The notes: generated by a model from the letters alone, not told the origin. DNA of 64,000 nt from Ypsolopha sequella (GCA_934047225.1 OW204001.1:15484201-15548200); one strand, 5' to 3'. Positions 23,122 to 34,186 are shown, numbered from the stretch's first letter. A program made the numbers and translations.

Positions 23122-23845
23122 TTTATTTATTTATTTCATGGAAAAGACACAGAAGTAAATTACACATAGACACATATTAAAGTAAAAGTTAAAGGTTAAT
23201 TAAATTTACTTCCTCTACGCTTTCCTCAAATACATTATCTTTGTAGAAACTAATTGCTGACATTTCTGAGTGAAATAATGTGTTGAAAATAAAATAATGA
23301 GGTAAAGTTTACAAAGCAATTTATAACTAAGCCGAGCATTCATACACACAATCACACACATGCAATCTCACATACCATCGTTCATACATACACATGCCTG
23401 TTTATTTGATCTTATATTTAGTTACGATTTCTTATATTAGTTTTTAGTATCTAGAATTTGTCTAACATCTTTTTTAAATTTGATTTTGTTTATGTTAAAT
23501 ATTTCTACGGTAAGGAGTTGTTTATTGTAGGAGTTGCAGATTCTTCGGAGGGGGGCTCGACAGCCTGCGTTACTGCGTGAAGCAGGAACTGAGAATAAAG
23601 CCTTAGGTCGTGTAGAGCGCGCGGGCGCTCTAAAGTTAATTTGCTCAAGAAGAGTAGGGCAGTCGTAGTTATTGTTCAAGATGTTGTAAAGGGACATTGC
23701 ATCTAGTAGACCTCTTCTGTCACTTAGTCTCTGTAGATTAAGCAGATCGGCATAGTGTCCTCGGGATTTAGTCAGTCTGAAATGCATGGCTTTAACAAAT
23801 TTTTTCTGTATAGATATAGATAAAGAAGTGTATGAAACTACACAT
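23122..23845 (-). pseudogene. CR1-like retrotransposon ORF2 C-terminus and 3'UTR
   Basis: On the minus strand an open frame from about 23845 to 23437 carries IQKKFVKAMHFR, LSDRRGLLDAMSLYNILNNN, CPTLLEQINFRAPARSTR, SRSNAGCRAPLRRICNSYN and a final KKDVRQILD. This is the domain after the RT palm in CR1/Jockey-type ORF2 proteins. A 300-bp 3'UTR follows and ends in ATGAAATAAATAAATAAATA, a TAAA-repeat tail at about 23122. The reading frame of the remaining part is intact up to its stop, but the RT core is absent (5' truncation at about 23845). Confidence 0.78.
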
Positions 23846-23956
23846 AACTAGGTATTAAAACACTCGTGTATACTATTAAAAAACGCGCCCACACTCGTGT
23901 TTTACTGTGCCAATTTCATAAACTACTATAATGTTACTACTGTGTTAATTAATAAC

Positions 23957-24063
23957 ATGGCCTGCTTTTAACACCTTTTGACACAACAAAACACCAAATT
24001 CCATGTTTTTAATTCAAATTGGACTGTCAAAAGGTGTTTTAGAGGGTGTTAAAATCGGCCATC
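23957..24063. repeat. Short palindromic repeat, possible MITE
   Basis: TTTTAACACCTTTTGACA (23966 on) and TGTCAAAAGGTGTTTT (24025 on) followed by GGGTGTTAAAA are inverted repeats bounded by GGCC on both sides. No second copy is seen in the window. Confidence 0.45.
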
Positions 24064-25836
24064 TTAGGCTAGCTATACAGGGGCGGGTTATCATAAACTA
24101 GTAGTCGCGACCGACACGGGTTCTAATGTCATCTCTGACACACTTGTTGAAAATTGTAAACGCTATCCTGCTGTCAGTTGTTTGTTATTTATGAACGGCT
24201 TTCAGTGATTTTCTTTTGTTTTGTTATAATTATTTAGGAAAATTGTTTAGTATTGTCTGTATCATCATCATCATTCTGTATGATGTTACCTGTCATTGAC
24301 ATTCTGTTTACTTTTTAGAGGTTTCCTAAAATACTTCGCGTCCTCCAAATTGAACGACCGGTGAAATATAAATTTCAAATAATAGGTCAGACCGGAATCT
24401 GCAAAATCTAAATTAGGTGGAGTGACGTCATCGTCAGCCATAATATATTGACTCGTTTGGTATGGAGAGAGCGAATCATTTAATTAAATTTATTTTACTT
24501 TATCTTAAGGCGCATAGTACCGTCAAACGGGTGCTGTATAAAGCCTACCCCTCGTTTATGACTGTAGCAAAAAGCTCGAAAAAAAAAGATGATTATCTAC
24601 TCTAAGACAACATTTTGTCTTAGAAATATAGAATTAATTTTTTCAAAATTGTATTATTCACGGTTTAGGTTTAACATAAATTTGAAAAGAGAAAAAAATC
24701 GGGGAATCCTCTCTAAACAAACAAACACTCTCTAACCCTAAATGCATGCACCTGCTCGGTTCCGTTGTGGCTAATTTGAATAATTTTTAGCAGAAATATT
24801 AAAAAGGGTCCAAGTACTAAAGGGTCCAACGAGCATTAAGGTGGAGTACTAAACATCGCTAACGTTAAGGAAACGTGCACATTACAGAAATCTACCGCGT
24901 ATAAACGCGGTAATGTTATGCCCTCTGACGAGGCATCCTACTTAGAGCTGGTAACATAAAAACACATGGACATGATACAGAAATTACTATATGTGCTATA
25001 ATATACTAATACATGTCGAATTGCATGTCTGAAATTTATTTACCTTCCCTTCTTTTGATATTTTTTTAATTCAACGTCTTTCTATTTATGTCAATCTCGG
25101 TATATGTCGTGGGCAGATCCTAAAGTATTTATATTGGGGCGACCCCCTTAGTTATAACATAAATACAATACAATATGCCTATTCTCCATTCCACAAGTTG
25201 AACTCCTAGGAAACAAAATACTCGCAGCTCATTGGTTAATGCTTGTGGCCAAGGATAAGCAACACAATAAGCGAAGACGGACGGTCGAAGGAAAGGATTA
25301 CATGCCGGCGGCGGTCTACTACTATACATTGTATATATATATATATATTTAGCATTAACGTATTGGTTTGGACATGAACAGAGGATGAATTAAATATTTT
25401 TCAGTAGCATTTTGTCACCAACTCTTAGTCAACAAATGTTATGATCTTTGGCTGTGAGTGCGGTTATTACAAACTTATGATTCGCGTCTTCGTCGTTGGC
25501 AGCGCTAAATAACGAGCTGATGAAAACGGTTATGTTATGTGTTTAATATGTCGCATAATGACTTAGATTTATGGGACATTAAACGCTAGATAGCCGCTTT
25601 AGCAGTAAGTTGATTTATCGTTAAATGTCTTCATTGTGAAGTGACATATCTAATGTAAATACTCGTATTTGGTTTGCTGACAGTATTTTGAGCCTCACCT
25701 CCCACTAATTTCTAAGCTATCGAAACTAGCGAAAATTTTTAATTTGACTCGATCGTTTTTTTCTCTGATAGTAATTTTTGTGACGTGTCGCTGAAGGCCG
25801 GCCGTTTTTCAAGGAGTTCTCTCGATAAATTATTTA
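24064..25836. other. Non-coding stretch, no gene recognised
   Basis: A perfect 7-bp stem (TACCGCG / CGCGGTA, 24893 on) and a (TA)n run at about 25333 are the only structures noted. The 66-codon minus frame at 25129-25329 has no recognisable domain. Confidence 0.45.
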
Positions 25837-26246
25837 TTAAGGGGCACCACAATGCTAAAAATCAGTTCCGTCTATGAAGATGGTAAAAAATTTAAAAAAA
25901 TATGGTGTGTTTCGTGACTCAAGGCAATCATTAATTACACTTTATCAATGAACATACCTACTTTCAATCTTCTATTAATTATATAACTTTTAAAAAAGTA
26001 TGAATTTCACGAATAAAGCGATTCAGTTTCCGTGTTTCAAAACCACTTGAAACGAAACCAATACACGCAGATACTAACGAAAAGAAAACATCTTTATAAA
26101 AAAAATTATGGTTTGTGTCCCAATGTAGCCACGATTTCAAAATAACTGAAGTTTTGCGTGCACGGCATCTGATTAGAGTAGCATAGAGAGTTAAAAAACA
26201 AACGCGTTAGAGCAGGACTGAATTTTAGCATAGTGCAGCCCCTTAA
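25837..26246. mobile_element. TTAA-flanked non-autonomous TIR element
   Basis: Inverted ends GGGGCACCACAATGCTAAAA (25841 on) and TTTTAGCATAGTGCAGCCCC (to 26242) bound a 402-bp element. TTAA lies immediately outside both ends (25837-25840, 26243-26246), the piggyBac-type target duplication. The interior is non-coding. Confidence 0.75.
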
Positions 26247-26569
26247 TGGCGTATCTTAAAATGGCCGCCACGATTCAGGGCTGTTTCTACCTTGGGGGCC
26301 CCTAGTAAATTTATATTTTATTCTAGCTGTTATATGTATACCTTGATTTAGTAATACAGTTTTGTTATCTTTTATATTAAAAATATAGTTCTATTTCATT
26401 ATTTTTTACAAGAGTCTGGTTGTCAATGAGCGCGGGTGAATCCTTTTCGGACTAAATTCTGTATACCTCATATTATGCTTACGTAGAATTGTTTTTTTTT
26501 TTGATAAATTTCAGTATACTATACTCACTAAATAAAATAAAATGCAAGTCACTGATGCCACTTACCAAG
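26247..26569. other. Non-coding stretch, no gene recognised
   Basis: No coding exon or repeat match is seen. Confidence 0.5.
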
Positions 26570-26626
26570 TCACTTACCAAGGCTCAAGTATGAATTTGGA
26601 CTATGTTCACAAAGTCACCTTGTAAA
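26570..26626. mobile_element. Half copy of MITE family G
   Basis: AGTATGAATTTGGACTATG and GTCACCTTGTA match the right arm of the complete element at 43297-43558. It abuts the left end of the CAACGTG MITE, so only one arm survives. Confidence 0.6.
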
Positions 26627-26887
26627 CAACGTGTAACTGAAAGGTGTAACCATATTTGAAGAGCTTATTCAGTCAATGGTATAGAACAATTTTTACTATG
26701 GAACCAAACCTTGAAATCTCAAAAAAAAATATGCCGTTCCATACATTTCGGCCGAGCGGCATTGCATTTTTCTACGAAACAGTAAATTTTTTTTCGAGAT
26801 ACAGGTTTTGTTCCATAGTAAAAGTTGTTCCATACAATTGACTGAATAAGCTCTTCAAATATGGTTACACCTTTCTGTTACACGTTG
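26627..26887. mobile_element. Palindromic MITE, CAACGTG family copy A
   Basis: The inverted ends CAACGTGTAACTGAAAGGTG and CACCTTTCTGTTACACGTTG continue through ACCATATTTGAAGAGCTTAT to ATTGACTGAATAAGCTCTTC, giving arms of about 100 bp. TA on the outside fits a Tc1/mariner-type target duplication. The element is 261 bp and non-coding. Copies B (27395), C (33687, half) and D (33927) follow. Confidence 0.8.
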
Positions 26888-27394
26888 TATATGTTAATAA
26901 TTATATTAAAAACATAATAATCTTTCAAAGATTTAACGTCTATTTTATTGTTCCAATGACCTTTGTCTAAAAGTACCAATTAAAATCAACTGGAAGAGTC
27001 CTACAATAACAAACAGGTTAACAAACGGTGGACATGTTATTTATGAATCTAATAAAAAGACAATAACTTCCTTCTGAATGGGAGGTGTGGCGTCGACACC
27101 GCCCTCTAATATTACAAATAAAAACCCAATTCCTCCCACACCGGCTGGCTCCTACAATAGAATGACAAGTATAATACGAAACAGTCTGTCAAGCGTAGTT
27201 TTTTTTGCAACAGAGTGGTTCCGTCGATATACACTTTATTTATCTGCTACTGAAGTAGGTGTTGCGAAAAAAGCGAGGTGATCAATTCGAAACTAACGTA
27301 TAAATTTAAATGTTATATACACTAAGGAGTTAATTTAACCTGCCGTGCCGTTCAAAAATTCCCTTAAAAATATGACGTAATGATTTTTTTTATA
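26888..27394. other. Non-coding stretch, no gene recognised
   Basis: Spacer between MITE copies A and B; the 67-codon open frame at 27078 has no recognisable motif. Confidence 0.45.
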
Positions 27395-27656
27395 CAACGT
27401 GTAACAGAAAGGTGTAACCATATTTGAAGAGCTTATTCAGTCAATGGTATAGAACAACGTTTACTATGGAACAAAACCTGTATCTCGAAAAAAAAAATTT
27501 ACTGTTTCATAGAAAAATGCAATGCCGCTCGGCCGAAATGTATGGAAGGGCAGATTTTTTTTTCGAGTTTCAGGGTTGGTTCCATAGTAAAAGTTGTTCT
27601 ATACCATTGATTGAATAAGCTCTTCAAATATGGTTACACCTTTCTGTTACACGTTG
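27395..27656. mobile_element. Palindromic MITE, CAACGTG family copy B
   Basis: Ends CAACGTGTAACAGAAAGGTG and CACCTTTCTGTTACACGTTG are perfect inverted repeats with TA on both sides (27393-27394, 27657-27658). It is 262 bp. This is the best preserved of the four copies. Confidence 0.85.
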
Positions 27657-27722
27657 TATATGTACTTAGTAAGTACATATGTATAAGTACTACTTACGTA
27701 TATTCCAGGATTAAGATACATT

Positions 27723-27840
27723 TTATTAGGAGTACGGGACTCATGCACCGTGTTTGGTTTTTATATTTTCCCGAATTTTCGACAGTTATCGAGAAAATAT
27801 TAAAACCAAACACGGTGATTCCCGTACTCCTTCCCAATAA
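27723..27840. mobile_element. Short hairpin element
   Basis: The arms CACCGTGTTTGGTTTTTATA (27747 on) and ATTAAAACCAAACACGGTG (to about 27818), with outer AGTACGGGA / TCCCGTACT blocks, form a stem of about 45 bp around a 20-base loop. TTATT / AATAA border it. Confidence 0.7.
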
Positions 27841-27949
27841 TGTTTGTGTAAATTTAAAATCTTATAATTCAAACTCGGAACACCCCTTTTTTTAATTAAA
27901 ATAAATTATTGCCGTACTATGAAAAAACGAATAACCACTAATCCCCACT

Positions 27950-28170
27950 ATTATAAAAAATGAGAACGCGTGTTTGTCAGTTTGTTGGTTGTTGGTTTGT
28001 TGGCTGTCCTTCTTTCACGTAGCAACGAAGCAACGGATTGATGTCATTTTTTGCATAGAGATAGCTTACGGGCCGGAAAGTGACATGGCCTACTTTTTAT
28101 TCCGAAAAAAATCTGTAGGATAGATCTGAAGCTTAATTTTGTAAAACGGCTGAACGGGTATTGATGAAAT
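27950..28170 (+). mobile_element. Lep1-like Helitron fragment
   Basis: The order CTATTATAAAAAATGAGAAC, GTTTGTTGGCTGTCCTTCTT, CACGTAGCAACG, TTTTTGCATAGAGATAG and CTACTTTTTATTCCG matches the element at 34901-35095 (minus strand) and is typical of Lep1, a non-autonomous lepidopteran Helitron. The 3' CTAGT end is not present here. Confidence 0.6.
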
Positions 28171-28311
28171 TGTATAAAGAGATTTCCTAGATTCTGTAAT
28201 GACTAATACTTAATTAATTAGTCGAAAAAATGCAGTTTCTATTGGGTAGTAATTTTTTACTTTTTTCTTTTTTGTAAATAACTTATGTCATATTTAATTA
28301 ATTGTTAGATT

Positions 28312-28355
28312 CTCAACTGATTCCGGGCCCAGTGGGGCCCGAAATATATATTGAG
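28312..28355 (+). ncRNA. Hammerhead-like RNA motif, copy 1
   Basis: CTCAA (28312-28316), CTGATTCC, a CGGGCCC / GGGCCCG hairpin with a 4-base AGTG loop, GAAATATATA, then TTGAG (28351-28355). The outer CTCAA/TTGAG stem is complementary. It resembles copies at 34271, 46371 and 47701, but the CTGATGA box is changed to CTGATTC, so this copy could not be an active hammerhead. Confidence 0.4.
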
Positions 28356-28673
28356 TAAAATTCTCATTTTTACCTTTTTACTATTAACTTTTAATAAACT
28401 AAAACTACAGTAGTAATTATAACTAACTCTGTAAAATTATAAAACAGATTTCAATCAAATTTGGTTTGTAAAACATAAAAAAACATGAAAATTTATTTAT
28501 TTGCCAACATTCAACAAGTTATTGTTTGAGTAATTGGCTCCTAGGCTTGGCTGGTTTATTCGTCCAAGCTCCTAGGGTAGTTTAATTAAACAGAAGCTAG
28601 TTTTTGTGGATTGGTGTAATTTTGAAATCACACAAGTGACACAAGATTCTTGCTACTGGGATTGAAACAGTCC

Positions 28674-28850
28674 AAATTTATTACACCTGAACGAGTTATT
28701 TGGTTGTTGGTTCTTGGTTTGTTGGCTTGTCCTTCTTCCACTCAGCAACGGATCGACGTGAGTTTTTGCATAGAGATAGTTTATGAACCGGAGATCCTTT
28801 GGAATAGATCTAAAACGTAATTCTGTAAAACGGCTTAACTATCAGAACTA
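28674..28850 (+). mobile_element. Lep1-like Helitron fragment
   Basis: GGTTTGTTGGCTTGTCCTTC, CAGCAACGGATCGACGTGAG, TTTTTGCATAGAGATAGTTT and GTAAAACGGCT reproduce the order seen at 27950 and, inverted, at 34901. Both ends are eroded. Confidence 0.55.
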
Positions 28851-29647
28851 TGAAATATCGTGATTTGACGGGACCCTAACAAATATACTGTGATATATTT
28901 CTATAATGTAAATCTACCTACAGGTATTTTATCATACGTAATGTACTGTCTCAAGATATGAGATTCTGAGGCATAAACCGATCAAAAATAGTCTTTATTT
29001 TCAGGAAATAAAAGTTGATCCGTGTGTAAAATCATTGGTGTGTTTGTTTATTAGATATCTTTGACCTTTGTATGTTGTTTATCCTGTGTCTTCTAGAGCT
29101 CATTATTTACGGGCTAGAGATTTAGTTATTGGTCGTGTTATATTTTGTATTAAAAGGCACAAAATATTTGACAAACAAAAATGTTTCACCAAAAATATCG
29201 AAAGAGGTTTGACGTTTCTGAGTAAATTGTAAAATCTAAACAAACCCTCAAGAGAGTACTTTGAAAGGCCGGGCCAAAGAGTGAAGTTATAAAGCTGGGC
29301 TGTTTACATAATCCCGAGGCCTAAAAACACAAAGTACTCATCCCGACTTTCCACCAATAGGCACAAATTAAATTCATTGGACATAAAGCTTGGTTCTCCA
29401 TGACGTCACACCGACCGGCGCCAGCAGTGAATAATGATCTAATAAATTATACCAGACGTCCAGATGTCTCAGTACGAGACCTGAAGATGGTCGACATATT
29501 TATTAGAATAGATAAGAGGACACGTGTCCGAATTTGTTTAACCGAATCATAAAAAGTTCACCAAAGGAAGTTTAGAGCGATTTTTTATATCACATCTCTG
29601 GATTTTACTGCCTGTGATTCTATTGCTCGAATATAAACGTCTCTTTT
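28851..29647. other. Non-coding stretch, no gene recognised
   Basis: No coding exon or matched repeat is seen. Confidence 0.5.
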
Positions 29648-29955
29648 TGTTAGGGTTCCGTACCCAAATGGTAACCAACGGGACCCTATTACTAATAATC
29701 CACTGTCTATCTGTCTGTCTGTACGTCTGTCCGTCTGTCACCAGGCTGTATCTCATAAACCGTGATAGTTAGACAGTTGAAATTTTCACAGATGATGTAT
29801 TTCTGTTGCCGCTATCACAACAAATACTAAAAAACAGAATAAAATAAATATTTAAGAGGGCTCCCATACAACAGATATGTTTTTTTGCCGTTTTTATAGA
29901 TAATGGTACGGAACCATTCGTGCGCGAGTCCGATTTGCACTTGGCCGTTTTTTTT
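29648..29955 (+). repeat. Dispersed repeat, family K copy 1
   Basis: Starts TAGGGTTCCGTACCCAAATG, contains a (GTCT)n microsatellite at about 29706-29736, and ends GTACGGAACCATTCGTGCGC plus GCACTTGGCCG and a T run. The family is widespread in Lepidoptera to my knowledge. Other pieces lie at 35104, 47850 (minus) and 59770. Confidence 0.7.
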
Positions 29956-30147
29956 TATTTCTGCGCAAATTTATTTCAATAATTTTATTATTATCCCCGT
30001 TACGGAGACAGAGGATCCTTTAAGGTCGGAATTATGCGCTGCTGTAATCGGATTCGCAGGATAGATAATAAAAATGTGACGTTATTGAAGCCTGGAGTGA
30101 GATTGAAGTGCATGGATTTATCTATCAGAGACGATAACATTCTTTTT

Positions 30148-30661
30148 ACGTTCTTAGGAAAATTCAATTCTGCATTACCAAGACTCATTATTTGTTCGAA
30201 AGTAACGCAATATGAAAACTACTAGTAGGCTAGTAGTAGGCTTTTCACGTTCTTAGGGAGGTTCAATTCTGCATTACCAAGACTCATTATTTGTTCGAAA
30301 GTAATACTGGTAACGCAATATGAAAACTACTAATAGGCTAGTAGTAGGCTTGTCACGTTCTTAGGAAGGTTCATTTCTGCATTACCAAGAGTCATTATTT
30401 GTTCGAAAGTAATACTGGTAACGCAATATGAAAACTACTAATAGGCTAGTAGTAGGCTTTTCACGTTCTTAGGAAGGTTCAATTCTGCATTACCAAGACT
30501 CATTATTTGTTTGAAAGTAATACTGGTAACGCAATATGAAAACTACTAGTAAGCTAGTAGTAGGCTTTTCACGTTCTTAGGGAGGTTAAATTCTGCATTA
30601 CCAAGACTCATTATTTGTTCGAAAGTAATACTGGTAGCGCAATATGAAAACTACTAGCCTA
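30148..30661. repeat. Tandem repeat, five units of 99-108 bp
   Basis: Units begin at 30148, 30247, 30355, 30463 and 30571, each with ACGTTCTTAGG. The period is exactly 108 bp except for the first unit (99 bp), which lacks a 9-bp block around TACTGGTAA. Each unit ends with a palindromic ACTACTAGTAGGCTAGTAGT-like segment. The last unit breaks off in ACTACTAGCC. No ORF runs through the units. Confidence 0.9.
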
Positions 30662-30989
30662 CTAAGGCTTTCGAATAAACAATCAAGAAATATGAAATTT
30701 TCCAGCACACACAACAAGCAAACGCGAAGAAGCAAAGTTCTTGCATTATACTAAGTTCGCGTCCTGACGATGCGGTTTAAAAGCTTTCGTGAATAAAAAT
30801 CATTATGCAACGAAAGCGAAGTGTAAAAACTTTGTTTTCAACGTCTTGCGGATTTCTACGTTGACATTATTTTTTCACGACTCTGTTGTTCTCGAGTGGC
30901 TGTTTTTTATGGTAAGGATAATCCACTTTGAGTCAGCTTGAAATAATACAATCCTAGGCTTTTTGTGATATTATTAAGGACTGTACATG
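30662..30989. other. Non-coding stretch, no gene recognised
   Basis: No coding exon or matched repeat is seen. Confidence 0.5.
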
Positions 30990-31410
30990 AGCCTAGAGCG
31001 CCAGACTTTCGAGGATTCGTTTGAAGAAATTCGGACTCTCCTTGTATTGAAAAAAATATTTTTTATTTATTGATCTTTTATCTAGGGATTCTACTTATAA
31101 ACAATGTATTAAGATTTATACTTTTGTCAAAAAAAAAATGTTTTGCAACCTCTTTTTTTTGGTTTTCAAACGTTCGCTTCAAGAACGCGGTTAAGAGATC
31201 AACTTGATTTTTTTTTCATAAAATAGGTAATAGGAATATGAAGGTATATCACCTAAATTCAATATTTTTCCCTACAACATATTTCAGTATTAGCTAAAAA
31301 CACACCAATTACGCGTCCAAGAAAAAGAGGCCAATGAGCCAATATATAATTGCCTCTATCAAAAGCAAATAAGGTCTTTGCCATCGCACTTATTGTTGCT
31401 AGGTTAGGCC
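30990..31410 (-). repeat. Dispersed repeat, family F copy 2
   Basis: Inverted relative to 3380-3790. It shares GATCTTTTATCTAGGGATT, AACGCGGTTAAGAGATCAAC and CACACCAATTACGCGTCCAA (plus-strand text). It also carries CAGACTTTCGAGGATTCG, which occurs again at 50141. Confidence 0.65.
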
Positions 31411-31474
31411 GTCATTTTGTTCAGTAAGATTTCTGAAAGACGCGGTTATAATTAATATTCTATATAAAATATAT

Positions 31475-31540
31475 AACTTGAAAAGTCAGGTAATTTTATC
31501 GTCAATTAATCTCAGGATAATACTTATCTGAGATTCCCTT
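31475..31540. mobile_element. Half copy of MITE family P
   Basis: AGGTAATTTTATCG and TCAGGATAATACTTATCTGA match an arm of the palindromic element at 32010-32150. Confidence 0.45.
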
Positions 31541-31842
31541 TTACCAAAATAGTCCAACTAGCAGGCCGCACCTAATGGGTTCAAGAAAGAGTTATGGGGG
31601 AGGGAGGGAAAAGCTTTTTTTACAGTGGTCCAAAATAATTAGAACCCTAATCTTACCAATATTGTTCCTGGACTTCCTGACCATGGTTTAATTGAGCTAG
31701 TTCTGTTTCAAAAATACTTTAGAACAGAAGCGAACCGGTAGGTTAGGTTATAATAATGAACCAGCACAATTAGACCGTGGCTAGAAACGAAATTGATTAG
31801 ATCAAGAGTCTGATAATCTTGGAGCTATGTAAATAAATACGC

Positions 31843-31937
31843 ACTTTTGGGTACCAAAAGTTTTCCCTTCCCTCCCTCTCCCTACGCCTTGCACACACTC
31901 CCCCAAATTCGGAAGTTTGGATATTAACACGCAGCTT
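31843..31937. repeat. Direct repeat unit 1 (CT-rich)
   Basis: TACGCACTTTTGGG, then a CCCTTCCCTCC run and CACTCCCCCAAATTCGGAAG, are repeated in the same orientation at 32193-32302. Non-coding. Confidence 0.6.
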
Positions 31938-32009
31938 TTTTGTCCATAACACCTGAACGACCAGTTGCTGCCTGCCAGTTCAACAATTTTGCCAAAAGGT
32001 TACCTCAGG

Positions 32010-32150
32010 TAAGTATTATCCTGAGTTTCATTGATCATAAAACTACCTGACATCTGAGGTCGTCTGCTCTCCGTATAATATATACTCATAGCTGACGACC
32101 TCAAAGATCAGTTAACTTTATCGTTGCTGGCTCTCAGAATAATACTTACC
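32010..32150. mobile_element. Palindromic MITE, family P
   Basis: The ends GGTAAGTATTATCCTGAG and CTCAGAATAATACTTACC are inverted repeats. Inner TGAGGTCGTC and GACGACCTCA complete arms of about 65 bp. Partial copies lie at 31475 and 33255. Confidence 0.65.
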
Positions 32151-32192
32151 CAATGCACTGTAAATAATGTACTGTAAATGATGCACTGTAAA

Positions 32193-32302
32193 AAAAGTAC
32201 GCACTTCTGGGAGGGAGGGGAGTGATACCAAAGGGTCCCCCTTCCCTTCCTCTCCCCACACTTTGCAACCACTCCCCCAAATTCGAAAGTCTGGATATTA
32301 GG
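32193..32302. repeat. Direct repeat unit 2 (CT-rich)
   Basis: Matches unit 1 at 31843 through TACGCACTTCTGGG, the C/T-rich block and CACTCCCCCAAATTCGAAAG. The family P palindrome lies between the two units. Confidence 0.6.
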
Positions 32303-32384
32303 TCACAGCAGGCGCAGCGAGCCAGTCCAACGAGTTTGGAAAGAGGGTGCCTCATTTAAGAGGCTATGCGAATTTTATTTTTGT

Positions 32385-32850
32385 CATTGTCACTCCAAGC
32401 GAAAAATCGCGCAGTGCGAGAGGGGCGGATTCAGGGCAAAAGGGAAAAAAATTGGTTTTATATTTTTATTAAAAAATCTAAAATAGCTAGCAAAATTTCA
32501 AATATCAAATCTCTAGATATTGTTGAAACACACCTAATAAAATATGTTTGAGTTCTGTATATAGTTCCTATCCGTCAACCGAGGAGAAAACGTGTGTTTG
32601 AAGACCTCATTTCAACAATTATTTCTATCGAGAATTTATCCAAACATGTTTTCCAATTTCAAAACCCTAGATTATATAGTGAAAATGCACATACCAGAAA
32701 TTTATTAAAATTTCCGTGTATTACAATTAAATACACAGAAAAGAATTACCCGTATTTTTTTCGCATATCGCCTAAGGCGATTACCATCGCCAAATTAGCA
32801 GCTCGATATTTGTCACTACAAATATCGACGGAAACGACATTGAAATAACG
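32385..32850 (+). repeat. Dispersed repeat, family I copy 1
   Basis: GTCACTCC, GCGAAAAATCGCGCAGTGCG and AGAGGGGCGGATTC, an AACACACCTAATAAAATATG block, and a TCGCCTAAGGCGA palindrome near the right end recur at 39250, 57299 and 57728. Function and class are unknown; no domain is recognised in its short open frames. Confidence 0.55.
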
Positions 32851-33686
32851 TTCATATCAGCGCGCAATGCATAGTGGCTGTTACGACGCTCGCTGCGTCC
32901 TTGATAGGGTGAAATAGGAGAAAATTATACTTTTCACTTGCACGTGATTACTCGATTGAATAATCTTATGTTATGTTTATAGCTATAAAGTTTATCTATT
33001 TATCAAAGCATAGATGAATTCAATCGGCCAAGCCACTCAGGAGCAGTAGGGAATTTGAGGTCAAAAAACATCATTCAGTAAAAAAAAAAAGTCATGTAGA
33101 AGTTTTGGTGGTATGAAAAAGAAAAATGTTGCATATGTTGTCTAAGAGTTGATTATTCATTATACATTTTTTCATTATTTTTGGTTTGGCCATAAACGAG
33201 GAGTAGGCTTTAGACAGTACCCATTTAGCAATAGTAAGGCCCTTAAGATACGCCAGTGACGATAAAGTTACCTGACCTTCAAGGTCATCAGCTCTCAATC
33301 TAATTTAGCCAATTTCACCATTTTCTCTATTTTCTCTATTTTCTCTATTTACTAACTTTAATTTTCCTAATCAAATGCACTAACTTGCACAATAGAGACA
33401 CTGCATTGTCTCCGGAGTGCTTCTCCTCATCAGTCTACATATTCACGTAATGACGTCATATTCTCTCAGGTCACGTGGCCTAATGAACCTCTCCCTCCTC
33501 GCTAAATAGTGCACTAATGTGAATTGTAAATTATGCAAGCTCCGTTGTACGGTTCGCGCTCTGTTTGCAGAAACTAAATTGTGTATGATTCAGAAGTGAA
33601 GAAAATGACGAAAATAGAAATAAAATGACAGAGTTTGGATGATTTTGTTTTAATAATGAAAACACCTACAGCTATAAAAATATATA
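32851..33686. other. Non-coding stretch, no gene recognised
   Basis: Contains a partial family P copy at 33255-33300 (GACGATAAAGTTACCTGAC) and a short tandem of TTTTCTCTA at 33319-33348. No coding exon is seen. Confidence 0.5.
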
Positions 33687-33796
33687 GAACGTGTAACAAA
33701 AAGGTGTAACCATATTTGAAGAGCTTATTCAGTCAATGGTACAGAACAACTTTTACTATGGAACAAAACCTGTAACTCGAAAAAAAAAAATGCAGA
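33687..33796. mobile_element. MITE CAACGTG family, half copy C
   Basis: Has the left arm (GTGTAACAAAAAGGTGTAAC to CTGTAACTCGAAAAAAAA) but breaks off at the centre of the palindrome, where SINE-derived sequence begins shortly after. Confidence 0.65.
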
Positions 33797-33811
33797 TTAT
33801 ATTAAAAACAA

Positions 33812-33920
33812 AAACATGTCATCGCGACATGAATCCCCGAGGGGGTTTCAGAGGTGTTCCAAAGTATGAACTTTGAAATGCAAGTTGCAGTCCAGATTTG
33901 GCTCACCCTCTTATCTTCCA
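33812..33920 (-). mobile_element. SINE 3' fragment
   Basis: CGCGACATGAATCCCCGAGG (33823 on) through GTGTTCC and GCAAGTTGCAGTCC is the reverse complement of the SINE 3' body seen at 19133-19430. The tRNA-like head is absent. Confidence 0.6.
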
Positions 33921-33926
33921 CGTATA

Positions 33927-34186
33927 CAACGTGTAACAGAAAGGTGTAACCATATTTGAAGAGCTTATTCAGTCAATGGTACAGAACCACTTTTACTATG
34001 AAACAAAACCTGTATCTCGAAAAAAAAAAACTTTTTCATAGAAAAATGCAATGCCGCTCGGCTGAAATGTATGGAAGGGCAGATTCTTTTTTGAGATTTC
34101 AGTATTGGCTCCGTAGTAAAAGTTGTTCTATACCATTGACTTCTCTTCAAATATGGTTGTAAAATATGGTTGTCTGTTACACCTTA
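33927..34186. mobile_element. Palindromic MITE, CAACGTG family copy D
   Basis: The left end CAACGTGTAACAGAAAGGTG is intact. The right arm is partly deleted: AATAAGCTCTTC is shortened and the last 30 bp are scrambled (ATATGGTTGTCTGTTACACC). Internal blocks match copy B. Confidence 0.75.

Noticed and set aside
25129..25329. 66-codon minus-strand frame beginning near a (TA)n run
   Set aside because: Composition resembles neither an exon nor a known domain; no splice context.
30148..30661. CRISPR-like array
   Set aside because: Units are contiguous 108-bp copies without unique spacers, in an insect genome; ordinary tandem repeat.
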